Source: Allofournierella sp. | GTDB taxonomy: Bacteria; Bacillota; Clostridia; Oscillospirales; Ruminococcaceae | Reading direction: 5' to 3' | Assembly (NCBI GenBank): GCA_020025635.1 | Contig: JAHHRU010000011.1 | Coordinates: 14,493-78,492 of the forward strand | Length of the DNA: 64,000 bases | Shown: one piece after another, positions 1 to 8,000 of the stretch | Layout of the letters: every line of letters begins with the position of its first letter | How positions within the stretch are numbered: the stretch's first letter is position 1 | The notes under the pieces: model-generated | Seen by the model: the letters and a program-made list of their open reading frames with translations, nothing else | Database searches by the model: none | Told to the model about the DNA's origin: nothing | Position numbers and translations under genes: made by a program

Positions 1-976
1 GCAGGGCTGTGCCATCATCATCATCACCCACAAGCTGGGCGAGGTGCTGGACATTTCCGACCGGGTCACCATCCTGCGCAAGGGAAAAAGCGTGGGCAGC
101 GTGGAAACCGCTCAGGTGGATGCCGCAAAGCTCACCGAGCTGATGGTGGGCCACAAGGTGAGCCTTGCCATCGAGCGGCCGGAACCGGTGGATGCCCACA
201 CCATTTTGAAGGTGGTGGATCTGACCGTTGCAAAGCCGGACGGCTCCAAGGGCCTGGAGGATGTGAACTTCCGCATCCGGTCCGGCCAGATTTTGGGTGT
301 TGCCGGTGTTGCCGGCTCCGGTCAGAAGGAGCTGTGCGAGGCCATTGCGGGCCTTATCCCCGCGCAGAAGGGCGCCGTGCTTTATAAAAAAGAAAATATC
401 CTGGGAAAGACCCCGGACGAGATCATCGATCTGGGCATTTCCATGAGCTTTGTGCCCGAGGACCGGCTGGGCATGGGCCTTGTGGCCGGCATGGGCATGA
501 CCGATAACATGCTGCTCAAGTCCTACCGTTCGGGCAAGGGCCCGCTTGTGGACCGTGCCCCTGCCCGTGATCTGGCAAAGCGGCTGATGAAGGAGCTTTC
601 CATTGTGACGCCGGGCATCGAGACCCCGGTGCGCCTGATGAGCGGCGGCAACGTACAGAAGGTGCTTTTGGGCCGTGAGATCGAATCGAACCCCAACCTG
701 CTCATCACCGCGTATCCTGTGCGCGGCCTGGACATCAACTCCAGCTATCTGATCTATGATCTGCTCAATAAGCAGAAGCAGAAAGGGGTCGCCGTTGTGT
801 TCATCGGCGAGGACCTGGACGTTCTTCTGGAGCTGTGTGACCGCATCCTGGTGCTCTGCCATGGCCGTGTTACCGGCATTGTGGATGCGAAAACCACCAC
901 AAAGGAAGAGATCGGCCTGATGATGACCGGCGAAATGAGCGCCGAAGAAAAAGAAAAGGAGGCAGCGGAGGCATGA
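1..976 (+). CDS. Sugar/nucleoside ABC importer, tandem ATPase subunit (5' truncated)
   Basis: The gene enters from the left edge; its frame is open from base 2. What is visible is the end of a first ABC ATPase domain (switch-histidine segment ITHKLGEV at bases 26-46) and a complete second domain. That tandem layout is typical of ATPases energising BmpA-type nucleoside or simple-sugar importers (NupO/YufO, RbsA). In the second domain the Walker A is the relaxed form GVAGSGQKEL, the signature is LMSGGNVQK and the Walker B region is LLITAYPVRGLD; such departures are normal for the second domain of this family. It ends in an ATGA overlap with the first permease gene, so the three genes are one operon. 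The binding protein is presumably upstream, outside the window. The nucleoside preference is inferred from permease type and not proven. Confidence 0.9.
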   Translation, partial: QGCAIIIITHKLGEVLDISDRVTILRKGKSVGSVETAQVDAAKLTELMVGHKVSLAIERPEPVDAHTILKVVDLTVAKPDGSKGLEDVNFRIRSGQILGVAGVAGSGQKELCEAIAGLIPAQKGAVLYKKENILGKTPDEIIDLGISMSFVPEDRLGMGLVAGMGMTDNMLLKSYRSGKGPLVDRAPARDLAKRLMKELSIVTPGIETPVRLMSGGNVQKVLLGREIESNPNLLITAYPVRGLDINSSYLIYDLLNKQKQKGVAVVFIGEDLDVLLELCDRILVLCHGRVTGIVDAKTTTKEEIGLMMTGEMSAEEKEKEAAEA

Positions 977-2076
977 ATGAAACCAAAAAGGCTTCCCGGG
1001 AACCCCTGTTCCATGTGGTCAAGCACGCCGAGCGCAGCGCAAAACAGATGATCCTGTTCCGGCTGGCGGCAGTGCTTTTCAGCATCCTGGCCGGCGGGGT
1101 GTTCATCCTGCTCATCGGCTATAACCCCATTGCGGTTTACGGCACCATTCTGGAAGGTGCCTTCCGCAGCAAAATGGCGTTTCAGGCTACCCTGAAATTC
1201 ACCATCCCCCTTTGCATCTGTGCGCTGGGCGTTACGCTTGCGTTTAAAATGAAGTTCTGGAACATCGGCGGCGAAGGCCAGCTGATCATGGGCGCGGTGT
1301 TCGCCACCTTCTTTGCCCTCAAGTTTCCCCACTGGAACCACTGGGTGCTCATTGCCTGCATGATGGTGGCCGGCATCATCGGCGGCGGCCTGTGGGGCCT
1401 GATCGCGGCCCTGTTCAAGATCCGCTGGGGCACCAACGAGACCCTTCTCACCCTGATGCTCAACTACATTGCACTGCATCTGGTTTCCTATTTGCAGGCA
1501 GGCCCCTGGCGGGACCCCGCGGCCAACGGCTTTTCCAAAATTGCCCGCTTCGATAAAAATGCGGCTCTTGATAAGGTGCTCGGCATTCATTTCGGCTGGA
1601 TCATCATGCTGGTGCTGGTGGCGGTCATCTGGGTATACCTGCGCCGCTCCAAGCAGGGCTATGAGATCAGCGTGGTGGGCGAAAGCCAGGATACCGCCCG
1701 TTATGCGGGCATCAACGTGAAAAAGGTCATCCTGCGCACCATGTTCCTTTCCGGTGCGATCGCGGGCCTTGCCGGCGTATGCCAGGCGGCCGGTTCAGAT
1801 ATGACCCTTTCCATGGGCGTTGCCGGCGGTGTTGGCTTTACCGCCATCATCGTGGCATGGCTGTGCCACCTGAATCCGGGCATGATCCTGGTGGTCTCCT
1901 TCCTGTTCGGCATCCTTCAGAAGGGCTCCAGCGTGGTGCAGTCCACCTATGGGCTTTCGGCGGATTCAGCGGCCGTTCTGCAGGGTGTGATCCTGTTCTT
2001 CATCCTGGGCAGCGAGTTCTTTGTGCGCTACGCCTTTGTGGGCCGCCGCAAAGCAAAAAAGGAGGGTGCTAACTGA
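973..2076 (+). CDS. ABC importer permease 1 (BPD_transp_2 family, NupP/YufP-like)
   Basis: A 367-residue polytopic membrane protein. A basic cytosolic N-terminus precedes hydrophobic segments beginning near residue 35. The region around MKFWNIGGEGQLIMGAV is the family signature of permeases working with BmpA-type lipoproteins, and CQAAGSDMTLSMGVAGGVGFTA follows in the second half as expected. It forms the membrane channel with the next gene's product and couples to the tandem ATPase before it. The ATG overlaps the ATPase stop (ATGA) and is preceded by a purine-rich ribosome site (GGAGGCAGCGGAGG). Length is normal for the family. The substrate is probably a nucleoside; other simple sugars cannot be excluded. 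Confidence 0.9.
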   Translation: MNETKKASREPLFHVVKHAERSAKQMILFRLAAVLFSILAGGVFILLIGYNPIAVYGTILEGAFRSKMAFQATLKFTIPLCICALGVTLAFKMKFWNIGGEGQLIMGAVFATFFALKFPHWNHWVLIACMMVAGIIGGGLWGLIAALFKIRWGTNETLLTLMLNYIALHLVSYLQAGPWRDPAANGFSKIARFDKNAALDKVLGIHFGWIIMLVLVAVIWVYLRRSKQGYEISVVGESQDTARYAGINVKKVILRTMFLSGAIAGLAGVCQAAGSDMTLSMGVAGGVGFTAIIVAWLCHLNPGMILVVSFLFGILQKGSSVVQSTYGLSADSAAVLQGVILFFILGSEFFVRYAFVGRRKAKKEGAN

Positions 2077-3032
2077 TGGATATGTTCATTAAGTTCCTGG
2101 TGGCCGCCATTGGCGCGGGCACTCCGCTTCTGTTCGGCACCGTGGGCGAGATCCTGAACGAGAAGGTGGGCCATCTGAACCTGGGCGTAGAGGGTATGAT
2201 GGCCATTGGTGCCTGCGCCGGCTTCATGGGCGGCTATTTCAGCGACAGCTTTTTGGTGGCGCTGCTTGCGGCGTTCTTTGCCGGTATGCTGGCAGCGCTG
2301 ATCTATGCGGTGCTCACCGTTACCTTTATGGCCGATCAGAACGTGGCCGGCCTTACCATGACCATTTTCGGTGTGGGCATTTCCAACTTCATCGGTGTTC
2401 TGATGATCACCAGATCCGAAACCGGCACCTTGAAGCTGCCCGAAAACGTGACGGCCCAGATGCGCGGGGTGCACATTCCGCTGCTGAGCGATCTGTCGGT
2501 GGTGGGCGAGCTTTTGTTCCAGTATACCCCGTTCGTTTACCTGGGCATTGCGGTGGCGGCGGTCTGCGGTTTTTACCTTTATAAAACCAAAACCGGCCTG
2601 AATGTGCAGGCCATCGGCGAAAATCCCGGTGCGGCGGATGCGGCCTCCATCCCGGTTACCCGCTGGAAGTATTTCAACATCCTTCTGGGCGGCGGCATCT
2701 GCGGCATCGGCGGCGCTTACTGCGGCATGATCATCAACGGCGGTGTCTGGATCTCCAACAGCGTGAACGGCCTGGGCTGGATCGCTGTGGCGCTGGTCAT
2801 CTTTGCCGCATGGAAGCCCCACATGGCCATTCTGGGCAGCTTTGTGTTCGGCGCCCTGCGTGTGCTCAAGTTCTACAAGGTGGGCTTCATGGCCGGCTGG
2901 CCCGATGCCTTCTTTGATGTGCTGCCCTTCCTCATCACTGCCTTGGTGCTGATCGTTACCAGCATGCGGGGCAGCAAGGGTGTGCATATCCCGGCAAGCC
3001 TTGGCGTAAACTATTTCCGCGAGGAACGATAA
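2076..3032 (+). CDS. ABC importer permease 2 (BPD_transp_2 family, NupQ/YufQ-like)
   Basis: A 318-residue hydrophobic protein, the shorter of the two permeases that pair in BmpA-type importers. Diagnostic stretches are EKVGHLNLGVEGMM near residue 27 and TGLNVQAIGENPGAADAA near residue 173, the cytoplasmic coupling-loop region. Its ATG overlaps the TGA of the preceding permease by one base, with AAGGAGGG upstream, so translation is coupled. It is the last gene of the operon: a strong intrinsic terminator follows within 20 bases. Function as the second half of the channel is secure at family level; the exact solute is inferred. Confidence 0.9.
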   Translation: MDMFIKFLVAAIGAGTPLLFGTVGEILNEKVGHLNLGVEGMMAIGACAGFMGGYFSDSFLVALLAAFFAGMLAALIYAVLTVTFMADQNVAGLTMTIFGVGISNFIGVLMITRSETGTLKLPENVTAQMRGVHIPLLSDLSVVGELLFQYTPFVYLGIAVAAVCGFYLYKTKTGLNVQAIGENPGAADAASIPVTRWKYFNILLGGGICGIGGAYCGMIINGGVWISNSVNGLGWIAVALVIFAAWKPHMAILGSFVFGALRVLKFYKVGFMAGWPDAFFDVLPFLITALVLIVTSMRGSKGVHIPASLGVNYFREER

Positions 3033-3051
3033 GAGTTTTCAAAATATTCAT

Positions 3052-3091
3052 AAAAAGATCCGGTTCTGCTCCTTGTGGACCGGATCTTTTT
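3052..3091 (+). terminator. Intrinsic terminator of the nucleoside/sugar ABC operon
   Basis: Perfect stem AAAAAGATCCGGT / ACCGGATCTTTTT around a 14-base loop, ending in a T tract, 20 bases after the stop of the second permease. Confidence 0.9.
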
Positions 3092-3134
3092 ATGCTATAA
3101 GGAATATAAAGAAAACAAAGGGGGAACGAAAACA

Positions 3135-3512
3135 ATGAACGATACACTGCTTGAACAGCTTTTGGAAAAAACCGAAGAAGCCAACCGGCTGCGCCGGCGG
3201 CTGAGCTGGGTGCTGGTCGTGTGCGCACTGCTGCTGGTTTTGCTGGTGGGGCTGATCGGCTGGTTTGCAAAAGAGGCCCAGGGCATCGGCGAAGGGGTCG
3301 CACAGGTGGGCGAAATGGCATCCAAACTGGATGTGAAAGCCCTGGAGCAGAGCATCCAGAGCCTGGAGCAGCAGCTGAGCAGCCTGGATGTGGATACCCT
3401 CAATGAAACGCTCTGGCATATCAGCGAATCGGCTGAGCACATGGAAAAGGCAGCAGAAGGCTTTGAAGCCTTTGGCCAGGGAATGGGAAACCTTTTTGGA
3501 AAACGAAACTGA
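3135..3512 (+). CDS. Small single-pass membrane protein with C-terminal coiled coil, unknown function
   Basis: I do not recognise this 125-residue protein. A charged N-terminal helix (about residues 1-25) is followed by one clear transmembrane segment (about 26-46, SWVLVVCALLLVLLVGLIGW). After that comes an extracytoplasmic stretch with heptad-like runs (KALEQSIQSLEQQLSSL, then HISESAEHMEKAAEGF) that should form a coiled coil. The start chosen is the ATG behind AAAGGGGGAA; an upstream in-frame start at 3075 would lie inside the preceding terminator. It stands alone between two terminators, so it is monocistronic. Topology resembles small scaffold or cell-division-type proteins, but there is no basis to name one. 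Confidence 0.75.
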   Translation: MNDTLLEQLLEKTEEANRLRRRLSWVLVVCALLLVLLVGLIGWFAKEAQGIGEGVAQVGEMASKLDVKALEQSIQSLEQQLSSLDVDTLNETLWHISESAEHMEKAAEGFEAFGQGMGNLFGKRN

Positions 3513-3530
3513 CAAGCCCTTATAACATAC

Positions 3531-3564
3531 GAAACGGCAGGCCGGGTGGACGGTCTGCCGTTTT
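3531..3564 (+). terminator. Intrinsic terminator after the small coiled-coil protein
   Basis: Stem GAAACGGCAG / CTGCCGTTTT with a 14-base loop and a closing T run, 18 bases after the stop codon. Confidence 0.85.
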
Positions 3565-3575
3565 GTGTGTATAAT
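3547..3575 (+). promoter_or_regulatory. Candidate sigma-A promoter for the O-antigen-ligase-like gene
   Basis: TGGACG, a 17-base spacer and a perfect TATAAT at 3570-3575, about 50 bases before the GTG start. The -35 box overlaps the right arm of the preceding terminator. Confidence 0.5.
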
Positions 3576-3626
3576 AAAACCAACAAGCAAGCGGGCCCAA
3601 AAGACGGGGGCCAAAAGGGGTGCAGG

Positions 3627-5192
3627 GTGAAAAATCTGGGCGAAAACGAAAAAAGCGGTCTGCTCACAAGGCTGGGCCTTGTTTATGCGGCAGCGGTCTT
3701 TGTATGGCTGCCGCTTTATCTGTATAACGGTTATATTCAGCTGATCACAGGCAAGGCGGCACTGTTTTACATTTTAACGCTGGGTTTCTGTGCGGCAGCG
3801 CTGTGGATCGGCCGGCCAAAACGCTCGCTGTGGCTTTTGCTGCAGGGTGAGGATGGCTGGCTTTTGAGCCTGTGCGGGCTGTTCTTTTTGAGCACTCTTC
3901 TTTCAAAGGACAAAGGCACCTCTTTCTGGGGCGTTCGGGAGCGCTCGAACGGGCTTTTGATGATGCTGTGCTGTGCAGGCGGATTTTTTCTGGTCCGTGC
4001 CGCATTGAGGCGGGAGCATGCAGAGCTGCTGCTGCGTTTTTTTCTCGGTGCGGCGGCTGTTTCGGCCGGGATCGGCTGGCTGAATTATTTTAAGATCGAT
4101 CCGCTGGATACTTACTATTCCCTGCGCCCGGAAAAAGCAGATCTCTTTCTTTCCACGGTGGGGAATACCAACTTCTTCGGTGCCTATATTGCCATGGCGG
4201 CGGCAGCGGCGCTTTTTTTGTGTGCAAAAGCGCAAGATCCCCGCCGAAGTTTTGCATTTGGTGCGCTGGCGGTGTTTTTGGCAAGTGCTCTGCTGCCGGC
4301 AAGCAGCGATGCGGCCTGGCTTGGATTTTACGCGGCGGCCATGCTGCTGCTTTGCCTTAAGAAAACCACAGGCCGGGAAGTGAGCCGGGTGTTCACCGTG
4401 GCAGCACTGGTGCTGTTGGTGGGGGCGCTGGCGGGAATTGCGGCCCGGTTTTTTCCGGTGCTTTCCCGGTTCCATGTGCTCTCTTCGGTGGCGGGCCGGC
4501 CGGCATTTGCCTGTGCGGCGGCGCTTGTGCTGCTTTTGGCCGCACTTCTTGTGCACAAAAGCCAAAGGAAGTTTGCGGCACTGTTCCGGGTGGCAGCCGT
4601 GCTTCTGATTTTGGGCATCGTTCTTTTGTTTTATCTTGCAAACTGCACGGGTTTTCCGCTGGGCGTTTTGCAGGATGCGCTTACCTTTGGGCCGGGCTGG
4701 GGCTCCAACCGGGGCTACGTTTGGGGGCGGCTGTGGTACAGCTTCAACCAGTACTTTACCCCGCAGGACAAAATGTTCGGCGTAGGGCCGGACGGTGTGA
4801 ACGGCGTGCTGAACCCGGCCTATACCCCTTATATCATTGCACTCAACAGCAACACCTTCGACCAGGCGCACAATGTGTATTTGCAGCTGCTGCTCAGCTG
4901 CGGCGGCCCGGCGCTTTTCTGCTGGTGTGTGTTTCTGCTTCAGTGGATGATACGGGGCTTTCAAAAGCGAAGCGCAGCGGCAATGGCCGTTCTGGTTTAC
5001 AGTGTGCAGGCCTTTTTCAGCATCGATATGCCGGCCGTGCTGCCGCTTTGCTTTGTGCTGGCGGCTTTGACGGATCTTCCCCCAAAGGAAGAAAATGCGC
5101 CGGCCCAGCCCTTGAAACAGGGACAGCTGCTTTTCTGGACACTCCTTTCCGGAGGTGCTGCGGCATTCCTGACCGGCCTTCTTCTGCGATAG
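3627..5192 (+). CDS. O-antigen ligase / Wzy-like polytopic membrane protein
   Basis: A 521-residue, roughly 12-helix membrane protein. In the second half a large extracytoplasmic loop contains MFGVGPDGVNG and then FDQAHNVYLQLLLSCGG. The HNxYLQ-G motif marks the O-antigen ligase/polymerase (Wzy_C) superfamily, which joins or polymerises lipid-linked glycans on the outer face of the membrane. In a Gram-positive it would polymerise a cell-surface polysaccharide or attach it to an acceptor. I chose the GTG at 3627 because GGGG lies six bases upstream and the upstream extension would start inside the preceding terminator hairpin. No glycan genes are adjacent; a polysaccharide locus lies 10 kb downstream. 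Polymerase versus ligase cannot be decided from sequence. Confidence 0.75.
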   Translation: MKNLGENEKSGLLTRLGLVYAAAVFVWLPLYLYNGYIQLITGKAALFYILTLGFCAAALWIGRPKRSLWLLLQGEDGWLLSLCGLFFLSTLLSKDKGTSFWGVRERSNGLLMMLCCAGGFFLVRAALRREHAELLLRFFLGAAAVSAGIGWLNYFKIDPLDTYYSLRPEKADLFLSTVGNTNFFGAYIAMAAAAALFLCAKAQDPRRSFAFGALAVFLASALLPASSDAAWLGFYAAAMLLLCLKKTTGREVSRVFTVAALVLLVGALAGIAARFFPVLSRFHVLSSVAGRPAFACAAALVLLLAALLVHKSQRKFAALFRVAAVLLILGIVLLFYLANCTGFPLGVLQDALTFGPGWGSNRGYVWGRLWYSFNQYFTPQDKMFGVGPDGVNGVLNPAYTPYIIALNSNTFDQAHNVYLQLLLSCGGPALFCWCVFLLQWMIRGFQKRSAAAMAVLVYSVQAFFSIDMPAVLPLCFVLAALTDLPPKEENAPAQPLKQGQLLFWTLLSGGAAAFLTGLLLR

Positions 5193-5261
5193 ATGTGAAG
5201 GAAAAATGAAAAAAATGTGAAAAAATTGTACGAAAGTATCCATCAGAAAGCAATTTCTGGC

Positions 5262-5290
5262 TTGTCTTGAAAAAAGAACGGCGCTATACT
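5262..5290 (+). promoter_or_regulatory. Sigma-A promoter of the sortase island
   Basis: TTGTCT, a 17-base spacer, then TATACT, about 58 bases before the surface-protein start. Confidence 0.65.
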
Positions 5291-5347
5291 ATTTAGCGTA
5301 AACAAGTACAAGGCGTTTGTCTTGACGATTGAGGAAAGGATGTATGA

Positions 5348-6226
5348 GTGATTATGAAAAAGGTAATGTCTTTGATCATGGTTCTGTGCCTGGCTTTTGC
5401 TCTGGCTGTTCCCGCTTTTGCAGCCGATGCAGCAACTGCCGGTTCCGCTGGTGAAGTTGCCCAGATCTCGAACGCTGAGCAGCTGAAGGAAATGAACCGT
5501 GCTCTGGTAGCCGATAAGGGCTTTGTGAATGAGACCATCACCAACAAGGCAAAGGAAATCCTGTGCACTGAGGAAAATGAGAAGTCGGTCAGCACATATG
5601 GCGTGGATAAGGCCATCCTGAAAAAGGCCGAGGCTTATTTCGTATCGAATGAGCAGCAGTGGCTGAAGGTGGATTCCCTGCAGAAGAACGGCAACACCCT
5701 GACTCTGGACATCACCCGTTATAAGGACGGCCTGCCCATGTCTGTTGAAGAGCAGCTGGCCGAAGGCCCCGCTGTGGTTCGCCTGTATCTGGACCGTGAT
5801 GCACTGGATCCCGTACACAACGATTACACCTGGACCAATGGCGAGCAGAGCGGTGTTGCAGTTGTGGGTTACATCACCGATTACTGCTATGTTGAGATCG
5901 CTGCACCTCACTTCAGCTCCTACACCCTGACCGCTCAGCCCAAGGCTGAGGCAAAGCCTGAGGACAAGCCCGCTGAGCCCGAAGCAAAGCCTGAGGAAAA
6001 GCCTGTTGAGCCTGAAGCAAAGCCCGAAGTAAAGCCTGAGGAAAAGCCCGCTGAGCCCGCTGCAAAGCCTGCTGAGAACGCTGCTGCAGCTCCTGCTGCA
6101 ACCGGCAGTGTTCTGGCCGCAACCGGTTCTGATATGACCAATGCCGCAGCAATCATCGTTGTTCTGGCTGCTGCTGTGGTTGGCGCAAGCGCTGTTGTAC
6201 TGAAAAAGCGCGGCATGAACAAGTAA
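5348..6226 (+). CDS. Sortase-anchored surface protein with KPE-rich wall spacer and LAATG sorting signal
   Basis: A 292-residue secreted protein. It has a signal peptide (MIMKKVMSLIMVLCLAFA, then AVPAFAADA) and a unique domain (about residues 30-195) of unknown fold. A low-complexity Pro/Glu/Lys spacer (about 198-240, PEAKPEEKP repeats) precedes a C-terminal sorting signal: LAATGS, about 20 hydrophobic residues and a KKRGMNK tail. The pentapeptide departs from LPXTG at position 2. The GTG at 5348 is seven bases behind AGGAAAGGA; the ATG at 5354 is possible but sits 13 bases away. The next gene is a sortase, so this is its likely substrate. The N-terminal domain has no function I can name. Confidence 0.85.
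   Translation: MIMKKVMSLIMVLCLAFALAVPAFAADAATAGSAGEVAQISNAEQLKEMNRALVADKGFVNETITNKAKEILCTEENEKSVSTYGVDKAILKKAEAYFVSNEQQWLKVDSLQKNGNTLTLDITRYKDGLPMSVEEQLAEGPAVVRLYLDRDALDPVHNDYTWTNGEQSGVAVVGYITDYCYVEIAAPHFSSYTLTAQPKAEAKPEDKPAEPEAKPEEKPVEPEAKPEVKPEEKPAEPAAKPAENAAAAPAATGSVLAATGSDMTNAAAIIVVLAAAVVGASAVVLKKRGMNK
5936..6072 (+). repeat. Degenerate PEAKPEEKP-coding repeat (wall spacer)
   Basis: Several imperfect copies of a 9-12-residue Pro-Glu-Ala-Lys unit in the surface protein, a typical peptidoglycan-spanning region. A related KPAETPAE repeat occurs in the GH16 protein at 47.4 kb. Confidence 0.8.
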
Positions 6227-6269
6227 GAGCTTACGCATTTGCGAATCAAAAAAATGGTGCATTGATTTT

Positions 6270-6953
6270 ATGAAAGCTTTTGTACAAACGATACGCGATT
6301 TTTTTGGCAACCGGAAGAATTTTTTTCTTCCGGTTGCTTTTTGTGTTCTGACCACGCTGGTCTTGTCGGCGGTGGTTTTTCCGGCGGCAGATGCAATCGG
6401 TCAAAAAGCCGATACGATCGGCTTTGAAGCTCCGCCCAGCCCGGATGCGCTGTTTGCCCGCGAGGAGACAAACCAGCAGGAAACTGTTTCGCTGGCCGAT
6501 TACGGCGGAATGCCCAAGCAGGGAGACCTGTATGGAAAGGTTTCGGTTGCGGGGACCTCGGTGGAATGCAACCTGTATTATGGAGACAGAAAAAGTGAGC
6601 TTCACGCCGGCGGCGGCACCTTTGCCGGTGCACAGATCCCCGGGCAGGGCGGTGTGACCCTGGTGGGTGCCCACACCGGGACCTATTTCCGGGATCTGGA
6701 AAGCGCGCAGGTGGGTGCGGATGTAACGGTGGAAACCACCTATGGCGAGTACCACTATGTCATTGATAAAATGGAAGTGGTCAAAGCGGAAGAGTTCGGC
6801 CAGGCCCAGCTGGATGAACAGCCCCGCGAAAGCCTGCTGCTGTACACCTGCTATCCGTTCGGTCAGGTTTCGCTTACGCCTGAGCGCTATATGGTGTACT
6901 GCACTTATGTGAGCGGACCCCGGATCGTGGATGAAACGGAGGGCGGCGAATGA
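6270..6953 (+). CDS. Sortase, class D-like
   Basis: A 227-residue membrane-bound cysteine transpeptidase that links sorted proteins to peptidoglycan. One N-terminal transmembrane helix (about residues 19-42) precedes the sortase barrel. The catalytic triad is visible: His135 in GAHTGTYF, Cys194 in LYTCYPFG and Arg206 in TPERYMVY. The TCYPFG sequence suggests class D (or a class C/D intermediate) and not class A or B. The presumed substrate lies immediately upstream. The last codons overlap the next gene by four bases (ATGA). The ribosome site is weak, and an intrinsic terminator lies inside the first 24 codons, so expression should be well below that of the substrate gene. Confidence 0.9.
   Translation: MKAFVQTIRDFFGNRKNFFLPVAFCVLTTLVLSAVVFPAADAIGQKADTIGFEAPPSPDALFAREETNQQETVSLADYGGMPKQGDLYGKVSVAGTSVECNLYYGDRKSELHAGGGTFAGAQIPGQGGVTLVGAHTGTYFRDLESAQVGADVTVETTYGEYHYVIDKMEVVKAEEFGQAQLDEQPRESLLLYTCYPFGQVSLTPERYMVYCTYVSGPRIVDETEGGE
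6307..6342 (+). terminator. Intrinsic terminator located inside the sortase reading frame
   Basis: A perfect 13-bp stem (GCAACCGGAAGAA / TTCTTCCGGTTGC) with a 5-base loop and a TTTTT tail. It lies 81 bases after the surface-protein stop but already 37 bases into the sortase gene, where it encodes residues 13-23 just before and into the membrane helix. Confidence 0.85.
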
Positions 6954-7882
6954 AGATCGAAAAAATCATTTCTGTGGTGCTGTGTGCAGTGCTGAGCCTG
7001 TGCATCGCCTTTTGCGGAATGCTGACTGCGCTGGAGTTCACCCTGTTTAAGGAAGGCTACCTTGCCCGCAAAATGGAAAAAAGCGGCTATTTCACCGCCA
7101 TGAACAATGCGGTAAAGGTGAGCTGCCAGGGCTATGCGGTGGATGCTGGGCTGAATGCAACCGCCATCGATCATTTCTTTACGCAGGAAGATCTCAAAGC
7201 GGATATCCTGGTCAATATGGATGCCCGTTTCCGCAATGTTTACAGCACGACCCCTTCCCGGTTCAGCTCGCTGGTGGAATATTTTGAAAACCACATTGCG
7301 TGGGAAACCGATCAGCAGATCACGCCGGAACAGCGGGAGCGCCTGCTGGTGCTTCAGGCCAGCTGCGAGCGGGTCTACCAGGAAGCGTCCCGCCCCCCTT
7401 TTGATGCGGCTTTGAGCACGCTTCTGCAGTACCGCTCGGTGCGTAAATGGGGCTGGATCGCCTTTGCGGCGCTGGCCGCCGGTTCTCTCACACTGCTTGG
7501 CTGGATCGACCGGTCTGCGCGTGCACGAAGAGAGTATGTGGCAAACGGAGTGCTGGGTGCCGCACTGACCCTTTGGGCCCTTTCGGCACTGCTGAAAGGG
7601 AAACTAAACGGCAAAAGCTGGATGCCCGAGGAAAATCTTTCCCAGGAGCTTTTCAGCCAGTGGCTGGGCGGTTTCCCCGGTGCTTTGGCTGTGATCGGGC
7701 TTTTGCTGCTGGTGGTTCTGCTGGTCTGCACCTTCTGGTATGCCCAGAACTGCTCGGCAAGGCGACCCGCACCCCCTGCGCAGGCGTCCTCCGGGCGAAA
7801 AATACGCCGTGATCAGGCTGTTAAGTCTCCTGCGCAGCCTGCACGCCAAATCTATCGCAGACCCAATCAAATTCAAAAATGA
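6950..7882 (+). CDS. Membrane protein of the sortase operon, unknown function
   Basis: A 310-residue protein I cannot assign. Helix 1 (about residues 5-27) is followed by an extracytoplasmic domain of roughly 135 residues. Three further hydrophobic segments follow (about 166-182, 196-212 and 239-266), then a basic, proline-rich cytosolic tail (RRPAPPAQASSGRKIRR onward). The layout recalls small integral membrane proteins with a long first loop, but I see no motif that names a family. It begins in an ATGA overlap with the sortase gene and ends just before a strong terminator, so it is translationally coupled to the sortase. A role in substrate handling or sortase accessory function is inferred from position only. 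Confidence 0.7.
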   Translation: MKIEKIISVVLCAVLSLCIAFCGMLTALEFTLFKEGYLARKMEKSGYFTAMNNAVKVSCQGYAVDAGLNATAIDHFFTQEDLKADILVNMDARFRNVYSTTPSRFSSLVEYFENHIAWETDQQITPEQRERLLVLQASCERVYQEASRPPFDAALSTLLQYRSVRKWGWIAFAALAAGSLTLLGWIDRSARARREYVANGVLGAALTLWALSALLKGKLNGKSWMPEENLSQELFSQWLGGFPGALAVIGLLLLVVLLVCTFWYAQNCSARRPAPPAQASSGRKIRRDQAVKSPAQPARQIYRRPNQIQK

Positions 7883-7890
7883 TCTGGCAG

Positions 7891-7926
7891 AGCGCCGCTT
7901 CCCACAAAATGGGAGCGGCGCTTTTT
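7891..7926 (+). terminator. Intrinsic terminator of the sortase operon
   Basis: Stem AGCGCCGCTTCCCA / TGGGAGCGGCGCT (one-base bulge), loop CAAAA, followed by TTTTT. Confidence 0.9.
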
Positions 7927-7960
7927 GTGTTGGAAAAACCTGTAAAAAAATGGGAAAATG

Positions 7961-7969
7961 TGCTACAAT
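7961..7969 (+). promoter_or_regulatory. Candidate extended -10 promoter for nnrE
   Basis: TGCTACAAT gives an extended -10 (TGn plus TACAAT) 31 bases before the nnrE start. No convincing -35 is seen. Confidence 0.45.
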
Positions 7970-8000
7970 ATAAGCAAAGTTGTGAGGGGAGGAAGGCGGA

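Noticed and set aside
1..976. Loss of function of the ABC ATPase from the relaxed Walker A of its second domain
   Set aside because: Such degeneracy is normal for the second domain of sugar/nucleoside importer ATPases.
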